DNA of 54,382 bases from an uncultured Lachnospiraceae bacterium (GTDB lineage: Bacteria; Bacillota; Clostridia; Lachnospirales; Lachnospiraceae), in the NCBI GenBank assembly GCA_947586255.1, contig CANPXP010000017.1, positions 1 through 54,382 of the forward strand. The letters are read 5' to 3'. Positions 14,721-23,510 of this stretch are shown piece after piece. Made by a program: the position numbers and the translations under genes. The notes under the pieces were generated by a model. That model made no database searches. It was not told the origin of the DNA and saw only the letters and a list, made by a program, of their open reading frames with translations. Numbering within the stretch: the first letter of the stretch is position 1; each line of letters opens with the position of its first letter.

Positions 14721-16035
14721 GTCCGGGCCTCCTTAAAAGGGCTTTGATCTCGCCCGCCAAATATAATGAACCGACAATATACACCCTGTCCTCTTCTCCC
14801 CTGCCGCGCACCATATCCGCAAGGGCCTCCCGCAGACTGCCGTAAGCCGTGCACGGCACTCCGGTATATTGTCCGAAAGTGTCTCTCAGCGTGTCCAGCG
14901 CCAGCGCGCGCTCCCCCTGAAGCTGCACCACGCCGAATCCGTCAAACTGTCCCGACAGCGCAAGCTCCCGTATCACCGTCCGATACTGCTTGTCTCTCAC
15001 CATGGAGAACAGCAGCGTCTTCCTCCCGCCGCCGGCCTGCGATTTCACCGTGTCCAGAAAAGCCCGTATCCCGTCGATGTTGTGGGCGCCGTCCAGGTAC
15101 ACGGACGGCAGGATCTCCTCCATTCTGGCCTCCCAGACCATCCCGCGGATCCCCGCCTGCATGATGGGCGCCGTGAGCCGTTCATCTTCCAGGCACCGGA
15201 GCGCCCTGACGGCCAGCGCGGCGTTCCCAACCTGATAGAGAGCCGTGGTGGACACAGTAAAACCAATATATTCATAATAGTTGAATTGCAGAGAAAAATC
15301 AATCGTTTTATGCCGAATCTTTATTTCTTTTATCGCCTCGGGCGAAACCGGCACACAGACCGCCCCGGCTTCGGCGGCGCAGGCCTCGATGCGCTCCGTC
15401 GCCTCCGGCTGCTGCACGGGATAGACGACCGGAACGCCGCCGCGCATAATCCCCGCCTTCTCGGCCGCAATCTCTCCCAGAGTGTCCCCCAAATACTCCA
15501 TATGGTCGTAGCCGATCGGGGTGATGACGCACAGCGCCTTGTCCTCCACCGCGTTGGTGGCGTCCAGCCTGCCGCCCAGCCCGGTCTCCAACACAATATA
15601 CTCCACGCCCGCGCGGTCGAAGAAATACATCGCCATAAAAAAGAGAAACTCAAAAAAGCTGGGATGATAGGCGGCTTCGGCCAGCGCCGGCGGCAGATCG
15701 GTCAGCCTGTCCGACACGTACCGGAAAGCCTCCAGGAACTCTTCCTCCGAAGCGATTCTCCCGTTCACCGCCATGCGCTCCCGCATATCGACCAGATGGG
15801 GCGAGGTAAACATGCCCGCCGTGACGCCCGCCTCGCGAAAGACGGAACACAAATAGGCACAAACGGAACCCTTTCCGTTTGTGCCGGCGATGTGTATGAT
15901 TCTGCTGTGCTGCCCGGGATTCCCCATATGAGCCAGGAACCTGCGGGTGTCCTCGACGCTGTTCTTGCCGGTGAAGCGTGGAATGGAATTGATATACTCC
16001 TCCGCCGCGGCATAGGTATTGATCTGCTCTGGCAT
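14713..16035 (-). CDS. folC: Folylpolyglutamate synthase / dihydrofolate synthase
   Basis: A 440-residue Mur-ligase-family enzyme of typical FolC length. The P-loop IAGTNGKGSVCAYL is at 49-62, followed by TSPHL, the ETGLGGRLDATN motif and VITPIGYDHMEYLGDTLGEIAAEKAGI, and the C-terminal domain with LDGAHN. It adds glutamate to dihydropteroate and/or tetrahydrofolates, retaining folates in the cell. The start has an AGGACAG site. Since no folP or folB is nearby, mono- versus bifunctional activity cannot be decided here. Confidence 0.95.
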   Translation of the reverse strand: MPEQINTYAAAEEYINSIPRFTGKNSVEDTRRFLAHMGNPGQHSRIIHIAGTNGKGSVCAYLCSVFREAGVTAGMFTSPHLVDMRERMAVNGRIASEEEFLEAFRYVSDRLTDLPPALAEAAYHPSFFEFLFFMAMYFFDRAGVEYIVLETGLGGRLDATNAVEDKALCVITPIGYDHMEYLGDTLGEIAAEKAGIMRGGVPVVYPVQQPEATERIEACAAEAGAVCVPVSPEAIKEIKIRHKTIDFSLQFNYYEYIGFTVSTTALYQVGNAALAVRALRCLEDERLTAPIMQAGIRGMVWEARMEEILPSVYLDGAHNIDGIRAFLDTVKSQAGGGRKTLLFSMVRDKQYRTVIRELALSGQFDGFGVVQLQGERALALDTLRDTFGQYTGVPCTAYGSLREALADMVRGRGEEDRVYIVGSLYLAGEIKALLRRPGRD

Positions 16036-16057
16036 AGCTGTCCTATCACAATTGTAT

Positions 16058-16077
16058 GCCGGGCCCTCAGGCCCGGC
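16058..16077. repeat. GC-rich hairpin between the fapA-like gene and folC
   Basis: A perfect 8-bp stem GCCGGGCC / GGCCCGGC with a four-base loop. There is no T-run on the minus strand, so it is at best a weak terminator or an RNA-processing/stability element setting fapA-like and folC levels apart. Confidence 0.5.
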
Positions 16078-16089
16078 GCTCTGCGCCAG

Positions 16090-17631
16090 TCACAGAACCG
16101 ACGCCTCGATAATGCCCTTGTCGGCGCTGTAGCGCATGAAACGGGTATCTTTCTCCACCACCATCTGCTCGGCGTTGATGCCGATGATGACGTTGCGGTA
16201 GACATAGCCGTCCACCTTGATGCAGGCGCCCCTGCTGCCCTCCACAAGCTCCTCCAGCTGCTCTCTCTCCTGGCTGATCGCGTCCAGCTGCGAGAAAAGC
16301 ATATCCTTCTGCTTGTTCCAGTCGGAGAGTTTCGCCTCCGTCGCCGCCGACGTGCTGGATCCCCGAAGCCGCTTCTCCCGCAGGGCGTCCGTCATGGCCT
16401 CGACCAGATCCGCCAGCGCCTCCCTCGTCTCCGTCTCCTGTCTGCGCATCTCCACCAGCCGCTCATAGGCCTCCGGCTCGTAACCGCAGTGCAGGATCGT
16501 CCGCACCTCCACGTCGCTGCCGACGGACATGGCCTCGATCCCTTTGAGCCCGTGCGCATAGCCGCCGATGATGCAGCCCTTTTTGCCCGTGGTAACGACC
16601 TTATCTTTCGCGTAAATCTGCGCGTTCAGGATGGTGTTGGACTGCACCGTGCCGCCCGCCTCCACCGTCGTATTCTCTATGAAATCGGCGAACACGCTGC
16701 CCCTGGCGGATATCTTGCCGCCGCCCTGGATGCCGCGGGTCAGGATCACGTCGCCGCCCGCAAAGAGGGACGCGCAGCCCGTCGTGCCGTGCACCTCGAT
16801 ATTGCGCCCGGCGCGGATCGTCACACCGCTCTCCACGTTGCCGTTGATGATAACGTCGCCGAAAAATTCAATCTTGCCGATGATCATGGTCACGTCGCCC
16901 ACGATCTGATGCACCTTCTGAATGTCGATCTTGCCCTGCTTCGCCTCAATCTTGCCGTCGGTCATCGCGAAGTACTCATTGTTCTCCCGCGTAATGCCCC
17001 GCCCTCTGATGGGCGGCAGATCCTTGGCCGGCTTCGATTTCAGCTCTCCGCCGTACACCGTAAAGCCGTCTATGCCCTGCACCGCGTAGTGGTAGATGGC
17101 CACCTTGTCTCCCTGGTGCACGTTCTGCAGCGCGCTCATGTTGGTATAGTCAACGGAGCCGTCCTCCCTGATCTTGGGCGCCCCGTACTCGTCCGGCGAG
17201 AAGAGATACTCGAAATAGCCGTCCTTGCCGTTCACGCTCTGCTGTCCCTGCGCCACGACGATCTCACGGTTGTAAACCTTTTTCTTGATCATCGCGGAGA
17301 GGTTGGAGCGGTGAAAGCCCTTGATCACACCGTGGTGCTCCAGAAAGGTCTCCAGGTCGCCCTTGGTGTAATACTGTCCCTCCTCGGGCGGCATCAGATA
17401 GAGCCACGCCGTCATCGCGTCCTTCTCGACGCGCATATAGGTTCCCCGTGCCAACCGGTCCTCCGGCTCCGCGAATATCTCTCCGCCCGCCCGCACCGTC
17501 TGCTGCACAGGCGCCGCGGCCGCCTCCGGCTTCGCCCCGCCGTCCGGCTGTGACTGTGACGCGCGCGTCATGGCGTTCTTCAGTTTATTCATCTGATCTG
17601 CGGAAAATTGCACCCCTGCCACGTGGCTCAC
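16090..17631 (-). CDS. FapA-family protein (DUF342, flagellar assembly protein A-like)
   Basis: A 513-residue DUF342 protein. The central part is a right-handed beta-helix-like repeat region (about 200-380) with the family phrases DLPPIRGRGITRENNEYF, GDVTMIIGKIEFFGDVIINGNVESGVTIRAGRNIEVHG and GGDVILTRGIQGGGKISARGSVFADFIENTTVEAGG. A coiled coil (about 405-460) and a C-terminal strand region follow. Despite the family name the function is not settled, and there are no flagellar genes around it. The start is probably the GTG at 17631; the ribosome site is close (AGAGG) and nearby GTGs are alternatives, so the first few residues are uncertain. Confidence 0.85.
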   Translation of the reverse strand: MSHVAGVQFSADQMNKLKNAMTRASQSQPDGGAKPEAAAAPVQQTVRAGGEIFAEPEDRLARGTYMRVEKDAMTAWLYLMPPEEGQYYTKGDLETFLEHHGVIKGFHRSNLSAMIKKKVYNREIVVAQGQQSVNGKDGYFEYLFSPDEYGAPKIREDGSVDYTNMSALQNVHQGDKVAIYHYAVQGIDGFTVYGGELKSKPAKDLPPIRGRGITRENNEYFAMTDGKIEAKQGKIDIQKVHQIVGDVTMIIGKIEFFGDVIINGNVESGVTIRAGRNIEVHGTTGCASLFAGGDVILTRGIQGGGKISARGSVFADFIENTTVEAGGTVQSNTILNAQIYAKDKVVTTGKKGCIIGGYAHGLKGIEAMSVGSDVEVRTILHCGYEPEAYERLVEMRRQETETREALADLVEAMTDALREKRLRGSSTSAATEAKLSDWNKQKDMLFSQLDAISQEREQLEELVEGSRGACIKVDGYVYRNVIIGINAEQMVVEKDTRFMRYSADKGIIEASVL

Positions 17632-17713
17632 CTGCCTCTTTTTCTGTCAACATACTATCCCTAATAATACTTTACACTAACTCGCCCTATTTTTCCAGTA
17701 TTAAATGCGCAAG

Positions 17714-20413
17714 TTATCCCCGAAGCTGTCCGAGGCGCTCTCTCACCTGTTCGGCCATCTGCGTATACTTCTGCAGCTTCGCGCGCTCCTCCGCCACCTT
17801 CGCCTCGGGCGCCTTCGCCATGAAGCGCTCGTTGTTCAGCATGCCGTTTACGCGCGCCAGCTCGCCCTCCAGGCGTTTCTCCTCCTTCTCCAGACGCTCG
17901 ATCTCCTGGGCGATGTCCACCAGCTCCGCGAAGGGAATATAGACCGTTGCGCCGGGGATCACCACTGACACCGCGTCGTCCGCGATGCCGCTCTTGTCCG
18001 CCTGCACCGTCACCTCGGAGGCGCCGGCCAGGGAGGCGAAGAACAGTCTGCCCTCCTCGAAGACGGAGCGCACTTCCCCGCTGTCGCTGACCACATAGAC
18101 CGCCGCCTTCCTGCTCGGCGCCACGTTCATCTGCGTGCGGATATTGCGGATGCCGCGCACCGCCTCCTTGATCAGCTCGATCGCCTGCTCCTCCGCGCCG
18201 TACGCCCTCTCGTCCGCCTGCTTCGGCCATGCCGAGATCATGATGGACTCCTCCTCGCTCTGGATCGTGCAGAAGATTTCCTCCGTGATAAAAGGCATAT
18301 ACGGGTGCAGCAGCTTCAAGGCGTCGATCAGAACGGTCTTTAACGTCCACAGCGCCGCGTCGCTGCTGTCATGCGCATCCGTGTCCTTCTGGTACAGACG
18401 CGGCTTCACCATCTCGATGTACCAGTCGCAGAATTCGTCCCAGATAAAATCGTACACCTTCTGCACGGCGATGCCCAGCTCGTAGTGATCGATGTTGTCC
18501 GTCACCTCGCCGATGACCGTGTTCAGTCTGGACAGGATCCACTTGTCCGCCGGCTCCAGGTGTTCCCGGATCGCATCATAGCCGACCTCCCAGCCGCGCG
18601 TTCCCGTCTTCTCCTCGGCCTGCTCCATGTTCATCATGATAAAGCGGGAAGCGTTCCACACCTTGTTGGCGAAGTTCCGGCTCGCCTCCACCCGCTCATA
18701 GTAGAAGCGCATGTCGTTGCCCGGCGCGTTGCCCGTGATCAGCGTGAGCCTGAGCGCGTCCGCGCCGTACTGGTCGATGATCTCCAACGGATCGATGCCG
18801 TTGCCCAGGGACTTGCTCATTTTGCGCCCCTGCGAGTCGCGCACCAGACCGTGGAAGAGCACGGTGTGGAACGGCTTCTCGCCCATCTGCTCATAGCCGG
18901 AGAAGATCATGCGGATGACCCAGAAAAAGATGATGTCATAGCCCGTCACCAGCACGTCCGTGGGATAAAAATACTTCAGCTCCGGCGTCTCGTCCGGCCA
19001 CCCCAGCGTGGAGAAGGGCCACAGCGCCGAGGAGAACCAGGTATCCAGCGTGTCGGGATCCTGCGTAAAGTGCGTTCCGCCGCACTTCGGACACACCTCC
19101 GGCATCTCTTTGGCCACAACCGTCTCGCCGCACTGGTCGCAGTAATATGCCGGAATCCGGTGTCCCCACCAGAGCTGGCGGCTGATGCACCAGTCGCGGA
19201 TATTGTCCGTCCAGTTGAAATAAGTCTTGTTCATGCGCTCGGGAATCAGCTTGATCTCGCCGTTCTTCACCGCCTCCGCCGCCGGCTTGATCAGCTCGTC
19301 CATCTTCACGAACCACTGCTTCTTGATTAACGGCTCGATGGTCGTGCCGCAGCGGTCGTGGGTGCCCACGTTGTGCGTGTAATCCTCGATGCGCACCAGA
19401 AGCCCCTCTCTGTCCAGTTCCTCCACGATCCGCTCACGCGCCTCGTAGCGGTCGAGGCCCGCATACTTGCCGCCGTTTTCGTTGATCGTGGCGTCGTCGT
19501 TCATGATGTTGACCTCGGGCAGATTGTGGCGCTTGCCTACCTCGAAGTCGTTGGGGTCGTGGGCCGGCGTGATCTTCACGACGCCTGTCCCGAACTCCAT
19601 ATCGACGTACTCGTCCTCCACGATGGGAATCGCCCTGTTCACGATCGGCAGCCAGACCTGTCTGCCTTTTAAATGGGTATATCTTGTATCGTTCGGGTTG
19701 ACCGCCACCGCGGTATCGCCCAGCATCGTCTCGGGCCGCGTGGTGGCGAACTCCAGGAATTCCGTTTTGCTCGGCTGTCCGTTCTCGTCCACCAGAGGGT
19801 ACTTGATGTGCCAGAAGTGTCCGGCCTGCTCCTCGTACTCCACCTCCGCGTCGGAGATGGAGGTGTTGCACACAGGACACCAGTTGATAATCCTGCTGCC
19901 CTTGTAGATCCAGCCTTTTTCATGCATCTTGCAGAAGACTTCCGTGACCGCCCTGTTGCAGCCCTCGTCCATCGTGAAGCGCTCCCTGTCCCAGTCGCAG
20001 GAGGAGCCCAGCTTCTTGAGCTGTCCGATGATGCGTCCGCCGTACTCTTCCTTCCACTCCCAGGCGCGCTTTAAGAAACCCTCGCGCCCCAGCTCCTCCT
20101 TCGAGACGCCCTCCTCCTTCAGCTTCTCGATGATGCGCACCTCCGTCGCGATGGAGGCGTGGTCGGTGCCCGGCTGCCAGAGCGCGTTGTAGCCCTGCAT
20201 CCTCTTATAGCGGATCAGGATATCCTGCATGGTGTTGTCCAGCGCGTGCCCCATGTGGAGCTGCCCTGTGATGTTCGGGGGCGGGATGACGATGGTGAAG
20301 GGTTTCTTCGTCTCGTCCACCTCCGCGTGAAAATATTTTTTGTCCATCCATTTCTGGTACAGTCTGTCCTCTATCCCTTTCGGATCATAGGTCTTGGCCA
20401 GTTCTTTACTCAT
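17714..20413 (-). CDS. valS: Valyl-tRNA synthetase
   Basis: An 899-residue class I synthetase of usual ValRS length. The HIGH-type motif is PPPNITGQLHMGHAL (44-58), the KMSKS loop is at 531-535, a CP1 editing domain lies between them (with MEFGTGVVKITPAHDPNDFEVG), and the C-terminal tRNA-binding coiled coil is at about 835-899. A Cys4 zinc motif (YYCDQCGETV and CPKCGGTHF) is present in the insertion. The start at 20413 (MSKELAKTYDPK) has an AAGGAG site; a longer frame runs back into the T-box leader and is not used. Expression should respond to uncharged tRNA-Val through that leader. Confidence 0.97.
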   Translation of the reverse strand: MSKELAKTYDPKGIEDRLYQKWMDKKYFHAEVDETKKPFTIVIPPPNITGQLHMGHALDNTMQDILIRYKRMQGYNALWQPGTDHASIATEVRIIEKLKEEGVSKEELGREGFLKRAWEWKEEYGGRIIGQLKKLGSSCDWDRERFTMDEGCNRAVTEVFCKMHEKGWIYKGSRIINWCPVCNTSISDAEVEYEEQAGHFWHIKYPLVDENGQPSKTEFLEFATTRPETMLGDTAVAVNPNDTRYTHLKGRQVWLPIVNRAIPIVEDEYVDMEFGTGVVKITPAHDPNDFEVGKRHNLPEVNIMNDDATINENGGKYAGLDRYEARERIVEELDREGLLVRIEDYTHNVGTHDRCGTTIEPLIKKQWFVKMDELIKPAAEAVKNGEIKLIPERMNKTYFNWTDNIRDWCISRQLWWGHRIPAYYCDQCGETVVAKEMPEVCPKCGGTHFTQDPDTLDTWFSSALWPFSTLGWPDETPELKYFYPTDVLVTGYDIIFFWVIRMIFSGYEQMGEKPFHTVLFHGLVRDSQGRKMSKSLGNGIDPLEIIDQYGADALRLTLITGNAPGNDMRFYYERVEASRNFANKVWNASRFIMMNMEQAEEKTGTRGWEVGYDAIREHLEPADKWILSRLNTVIGEVTDNIDHYELGIAVQKVYDFIWDEFCDWYIEMVKPRLYQKDTDAHDSSDAALWTLKTVLIDALKLLHPYMPFITEEIFCTIQSEEESIMISAWPKQADERAYGAEEQAIELIKEAVRGIRNIRTQMNVAPSRKAAVYVVSDSGEVRSVFEEGRLFFASLAGASEVTVQADKSGIADDAVSVVIPGATVYIPFAELVDIAQEIERLEKEEKRLEGELARVNGMLNNERFMAKAPEAKVAEERAKLQKYTQMAEQVRERLGQLRG

Positions 20414-20429
20414 GGTTGTCTCCTTTCGT

Positions 20430-20735
20430 ACGCAACAAGCGCCCTCTGCCGACTGATCGGCAAAGGGCGCATCACACGCGGTACCACCTTCATTTATCAC
20501 TCTGTGATCCCTGACAGGATCCGATCCGCTAACGTGGATCAGGCGTGAGCGCTTACTGCGGCCTCTGCCCGCGCGGTGCGCGGCATCTCCCTTCTGCGCC
20601 CAGGTTCCAGAGCTACCTTCCGCGATGCCCTTCCGAAGAAGCCTTCCAGCACATGGCTTCTCTCTCTGGCGGCGGCCGCCGCGTACTCCTCTCTGTCATC
20701 ACCTTTATCACAGACCCTCTGGTCTTACATTTCTG
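20430..20735 (-). promoter_or_regulatory. T-box leader of valS
   Basis: The minus-strand leader contains the T-box consensus AAGGTGGTACCGCG (20490-20477) followed by a stem-loop terminator (20470-20439) and the valS start. Upstream lies a structured Stem I region with GAGGAGTA (about 20692-20685) and a GGTAGCTCTGGAAC block (about 20614-20601), in which GTA is a candidate valine specifier. Uncharged tRNA pairing at the T-box would stabilise an antiterminator. The T-box is certain; the specifier is a guess. Confidence 0.92.
20435..20470 (-). terminator. T-box-controlled terminator in the valS leader
   Basis: The stem GCGCCCT(T)TGCCGA / TCGGCAGAGGGCGC is followed by TTGTTG on the minus strand. 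Its 5' arm begins just after the T-box sequence, the standard position. Confidence 0.75.
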
Positions 20736-20740
20736 ATATT

Positions 20741-20769
20741 ACTATAGCCAGCCGCGGTTTTTTTGTCAA
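20741..20769 (-). promoter_or_regulatory. Promoter of the valS T-box transcript
   Basis: Consensus TTGACA (20769-20764), 17-bp spacer, TATAGT (20746-20741) on the minus strand. The predicted start at about 20734 gives a 320-base leader, normal for a T-box RNA. Confidence 0.85.
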
Positions 20770-20818
20770 GGCAAAACTTTGTGCGGATGCTGTGTCGAAA
20801 GCGCGGCCGCCGCGAGAG

Positions 20819-21757
20819 TTACCATTCCTCCCGCTCGGGAATGATCTTGTACACCGCCGTGTTCTGGTACACCCGCGGCTCCGCGTGAGCAAACAGCAGC
20901 GTGCCGTCTATGGGCGAGCGGATCTCGTCGATCACTTCCCCCTCATAGCAGTCCGCGATGCAGGCCAGCACCTGCCCTTTGCGCACGTGCTCCCCCGCCT
21001 CCGCCTTGCCCTCAAAGAACCCGGCCGAGCGGTTCCGCACCGTCACCATATCCTCCGTGGAGACGACCTTCGACACATACCCCTCGAAACCGTCATAGTC
21101 GATCACGTCCGCCTTGCGCAGGAAATTCAGTACGGACTCCACGGCCTGTCTGGCGCTGCTTCGGTCGATCTCCTCCGTGGTAGTCGTGTAGACGGAGAAG
21201 GCCTTCGTCTCCCAGATCTGCCAGTTATAGTTGAGGGTGGCAGTGTCGAAAGGGCGCGGCGTGTGCAGCAGCACATAGGGAAAACCGAATTCCCTGGCCA
21301 GCTCCACATCCTCAAAACCCGTCTTCATCACGCGGATGTGGGGCACGAATCTGCCCGGCATATAGAAGGAGGCGAACTGCAGGCCGTACCGGTAATCCTT
21401 GATCGCCTCGAAGAGTCCGCCGGCGATCCGCTGGGTCGTCTCGCCCTCGTCGTACCCGGGGAACATCCTGTTGATGTCCGTGTTGTCGATGCTCCAGAAG
21501 CGCTTCTTGATATTCATGGAATAGGGATTGACGCAGGGGACGACCAGAATCTCTTTTCCACTGTGAATACGCCCCTCCGCCTCCAGCTCCTTCAATTTTC
21601 TGACCAGCTGGGAGCAGCAGTAGAGCTGCTGGTTTTCATTGCCCCGCATACTGCCCACGACGCAGGCCGCCCGCTCTCCCTGTCCGAAGGAGTAGCCGGT
21701 CACGCGGAAGTCGTCGCGGTACAGCGCCTTGATCTCAAACAGAATCTTTTTTTCCAT
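20819..21757 (-). CDS. AstE/aspartoacylase-like paralogue lacking the zinc ligands (predicted pseudoenzyme)
   Basis: A 312-residue protein clearly paralogous to its upstream neighbour and to the succinylglutamate desuccinylase/aspartoacylase (M14-like) family: same length, same NPYSMNIKKRFW...DINRMFPG block and the same C-terminal barrel (EVIDEIRSPIDGTLLF). The metal site is degenerate. The usual HGxE is MRGNE (His replaced by Arg38), the DIHAS motif is LQFAS with no histidine, and the catalytic VVEMG is VYTTT. The substrate-binding Asn-Arg (NR, 96-97) remains. The start has an AAGGAT site and overlaps the partner gene by 23 bases. A binding or regulatory partner role is more likely than catalysis; a re-purposed active site cannot be excluded. 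Confidence 0.8.
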   Translation of the reverse strand: MEKKILFEIKALYRDDFRVTGYSFGQGERAACVVGSMRGNENQQLYCCSQLVRKLKELEAEGRIHSGKEILVVPCVNPYSMNIKKRFWSIDNTDINRMFPGYDEGETTQRIAGGLFEAIKDYRYGLQFASFYMPGRFVPHIRVMKTGFEDVELAREFGFPYVLLHTPRPFDTATLNYNWQIWETKAFSVYTTTTEEIDRSSARQAVESVLNFLRKADVIDYDGFEGYVSKVVSTEDMVTVRNRSAGFFEGKAEAGEHVRKGQVLACIADCYEGEVIDEIRSPIDGTLLFAHAEPRVYQNTAVYKIIPEREEW

Positions 21758-22679
21758 ACAGTATCCTTCCTAGCAGGGAGCCCTCGCTGACCACGGGATA
21801 TTCCCTGATGGTAAAAAGCCAGCCGTCCGCCGGCGACTTGATCTCGTCGATCACCTCTCCCGTCAGGGGATTCACGATCCTGCCGATCAGATCGCCCGCC
21901 CGCAGAGAGGCGCCGTGGTTGACGCTCTTTAAGAAAATGCCGGAGGCGGAGGCATTTAAGAAGCAGACGTCGTCATTGTCCGCGGAGACGACCGGCGTCC
22001 GCACGTCGAAATCCTCCCCGTCCCAGACGCCGAGGCGCTTCATCAGGTGGACGATGCCCGCGAAGAGCTGATCGCCGTAGCTCTGCGTGATGCGCATACC
22101 GACGCCCATCTCCACCACCAGCGTCGGCGTGTCCGCCGTGTTAAGGCTGTGCGCGAAAGTGGATTCCAGCACCGTGCTCGCGCCGTGGATCCAGATGAAA
22201 TCCACGTTGGCCTCTTTCGCCCAGGGCAGCAGCCTGTCGGCGTGCAGTTCGTTGATGCGAATCTGCGGTACCTCCGTCAGGAAGATATTGCTGGCGTGGA
22301 TGTCCAGGACCAGATCGGAGCCGGCCACGCCGCGCACGATCTGCGCCGCCAGATACTCGTTCATATCCCCCTCCGCGCTGCCCGGAAAAATGCGGTTCAT
22401 ATCCAGATCAAAAGCCGGAATGCCCCGCGTGATAGAATCGATGCCGAAAGGATTTAAAGCCGGGTAAATATCGACCGTTCCTCTCAGGCATCCCATATTT
22501 TTCTGTATATAGTCGGACAGCTTATAGCACACGTACTGTCCCTCCAGCTCGTCCCCGTGAATGCCGGTGACGACGCTGATTCTCCTGCCGTTTCCGCCGT
22601 CCTCCGGCTGCAGCCGCATCCTGCGGATCCGCAGCGTCTCGTCCACCGGAAGTTCGACCTGCACAACCGTCTCAATCAT
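21735..22679 (-). CDS. AstE/aspartoacylase-like zinc deacylase or carboxypeptidase
   Basis: A 314-residue member of the succinylglutamate desuccinylase/aspartoacylase family (M14-like zinc fold). Zinc ligands His41 and Glu44 (GIHGDE) and His128 (DIHAS), substrate-binding Asn95-Arg96 and the catalytic Glu190 (VVEMG) are all present. A C-terminal barrel domain (about 225-310) follows, as in the AGTO-type members. Such enzymes remove acyl or aminoacyl groups from an alpha-amino-acid-like substrate. The start has a GAGAGG site. It is the fourth gene of an operon with ATP-grasp, alpha-E and transglutaminase-like genes, so its substrate may be the product of that ligase. Confidence 0.82.
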   Translation of the reverse strand: MIETVVQVELPVDETLRIRRMRLQPEDGGNGRRISVVTGIHGDELEGQYVCYKLSDYIQKNMGCLRGTVDIYPALNPFGIDSITRGIPAFDLDMNRIFPGSAEGDMNEYLAAQIVRGVAGSDLVLDIHASNIFLTEVPQIRINELHADRLLPWAKEANVDFIWIHGASTVLESTFAHSLNTADTPTLVVEMGVGMRITQSYGDQLFAGIVHLMKRLGVWDGEDFDVRTPVVSADNDDVCFLNASASGIFLKSVNHGASLRAGDLIGRIVNPLTGEVIDEIKSPADGWLFTIREYPVVSEGSLLGRILYGKKDSV

Positions 22680-22717
22680 CTCTTATCCTCTCCGAAACCT
22701 CATGTATGAAGCGCCCT

Positions 22718-23506
22718 CTATACCGGCGTCACCTCCACCAGAATGGTCTGTCTCTGCCTCGCCTGCCCCGTGAAGACGCCCCTGTTGATAGAGCAGTCCC
22801 GGTAGTCCCTGCCGTGGGAGATCTTGATATGGCCGTCCTCCACGGGCACGTTGTTGGTGGGATCGAAGCCCTGCCAGCGCCCGCCGTCACAGACCTCCAC
22901 CCAGGCGTGGCTCTCCCCTTCTCCCAGCAGCATCCCGACGACATATCTGGCCGGTATCCTGTCCGCCCTGCACAGGGACAGCAGAATGTGGGAGTAGTCC
23001 TGACAGACGCCGCGGCCCAGCGCCAGCGCGTCCTCGGCGGAGGTGCCGATGTCCGTCACGCCCTTCTCATAGCGGAGGCTTTCATGCACAGCCTCCGTGT
23101 AGACCCGCAGCCGGTCAGCCGGCGGCAGTTCTCCGGTCCGCTCCCTGCAGCGCGCAAGCAGCTCTCCGATCCGCTCTCCGGGGCGCGTCAGCGGCGTCTG
23201 GTAGCGATAGACCGAACAGTCCGTCGCTTCCTGTTCTTCGCACGAAGCCGTGATGTCCGTCACCGCCGTGCCGTTCACATCCACCTGAAAGAGACTGTGC
23301 GCCTCCTCCGCCTTGCCGTACAGCATTCTGTTGCCGAAGGAATCGGCGCCCTCCCGCACGCTGCTCTCCGGGGATATCCTGTACGCGCACGTCTCGATCC
23401 GCTGCGTTCCCGTCGTCTTCGGCAGACATTTCAGCGTGTAGACGTGACTGTGTACCGGCTCCGAGAACGCGAGCTCCATATGATAGTGGAATCGTAATGT
23501 TTTCAT
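22718..23506 (-). CDS. Transglutaminase-like cysteine protease
   Basis: A 262-residue protein with an N-terminal beta domain of the bacterial transglutaminase N type (about 1-110) and a papain-like transglutaminase core. The triad is Cys168 (RGVCQDYSH), His200 (ESHAWVEV) and Asp215 (GFDPTN). Bacterial members usually act as peptidases rather than cross-linkers. It starts four bases after the alpha-E stop. This trio of circularly permuted ATP-grasp, alpha-E and transglutaminase is a known conserved cassette proposed to make and process a peptide or peptide tag; no substrate has been established. No signal peptide, so cytoplasmic. Confidence 0.9.
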   Translation of the reverse strand: MKTLRFHYHMELAFSEPVHSHVYTLKCLPKTTGTQRIETCAYRISPESSVREGADSFGNRMLYGKAEEAHSLFQVDVNGTAVTDITASCEEQEATDCSVYRYQTPLTRPGERIGELLARCRERTGELPPADRLRVYTEAVHESLRYEKGVTDIGTSAEDALALGRGVCQDYSHILLSLCRADRIPARYVVGMLLGEGESHAWVEVCDGGRWQGFDPTNNVPVEDGHIKISHGRDYRDCSINRGVFTGQARQRQTILVEVTPV

Positions 23507-23510
23507 GTTG

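Noticed and set aside
14869-17553. An 894-codon plus-strand open frame across folC and the fapA-like gene
   Set aside because: It spans two convincing minus-strand genes and their gap, and has shadow-type composition without domains or ribosome site.
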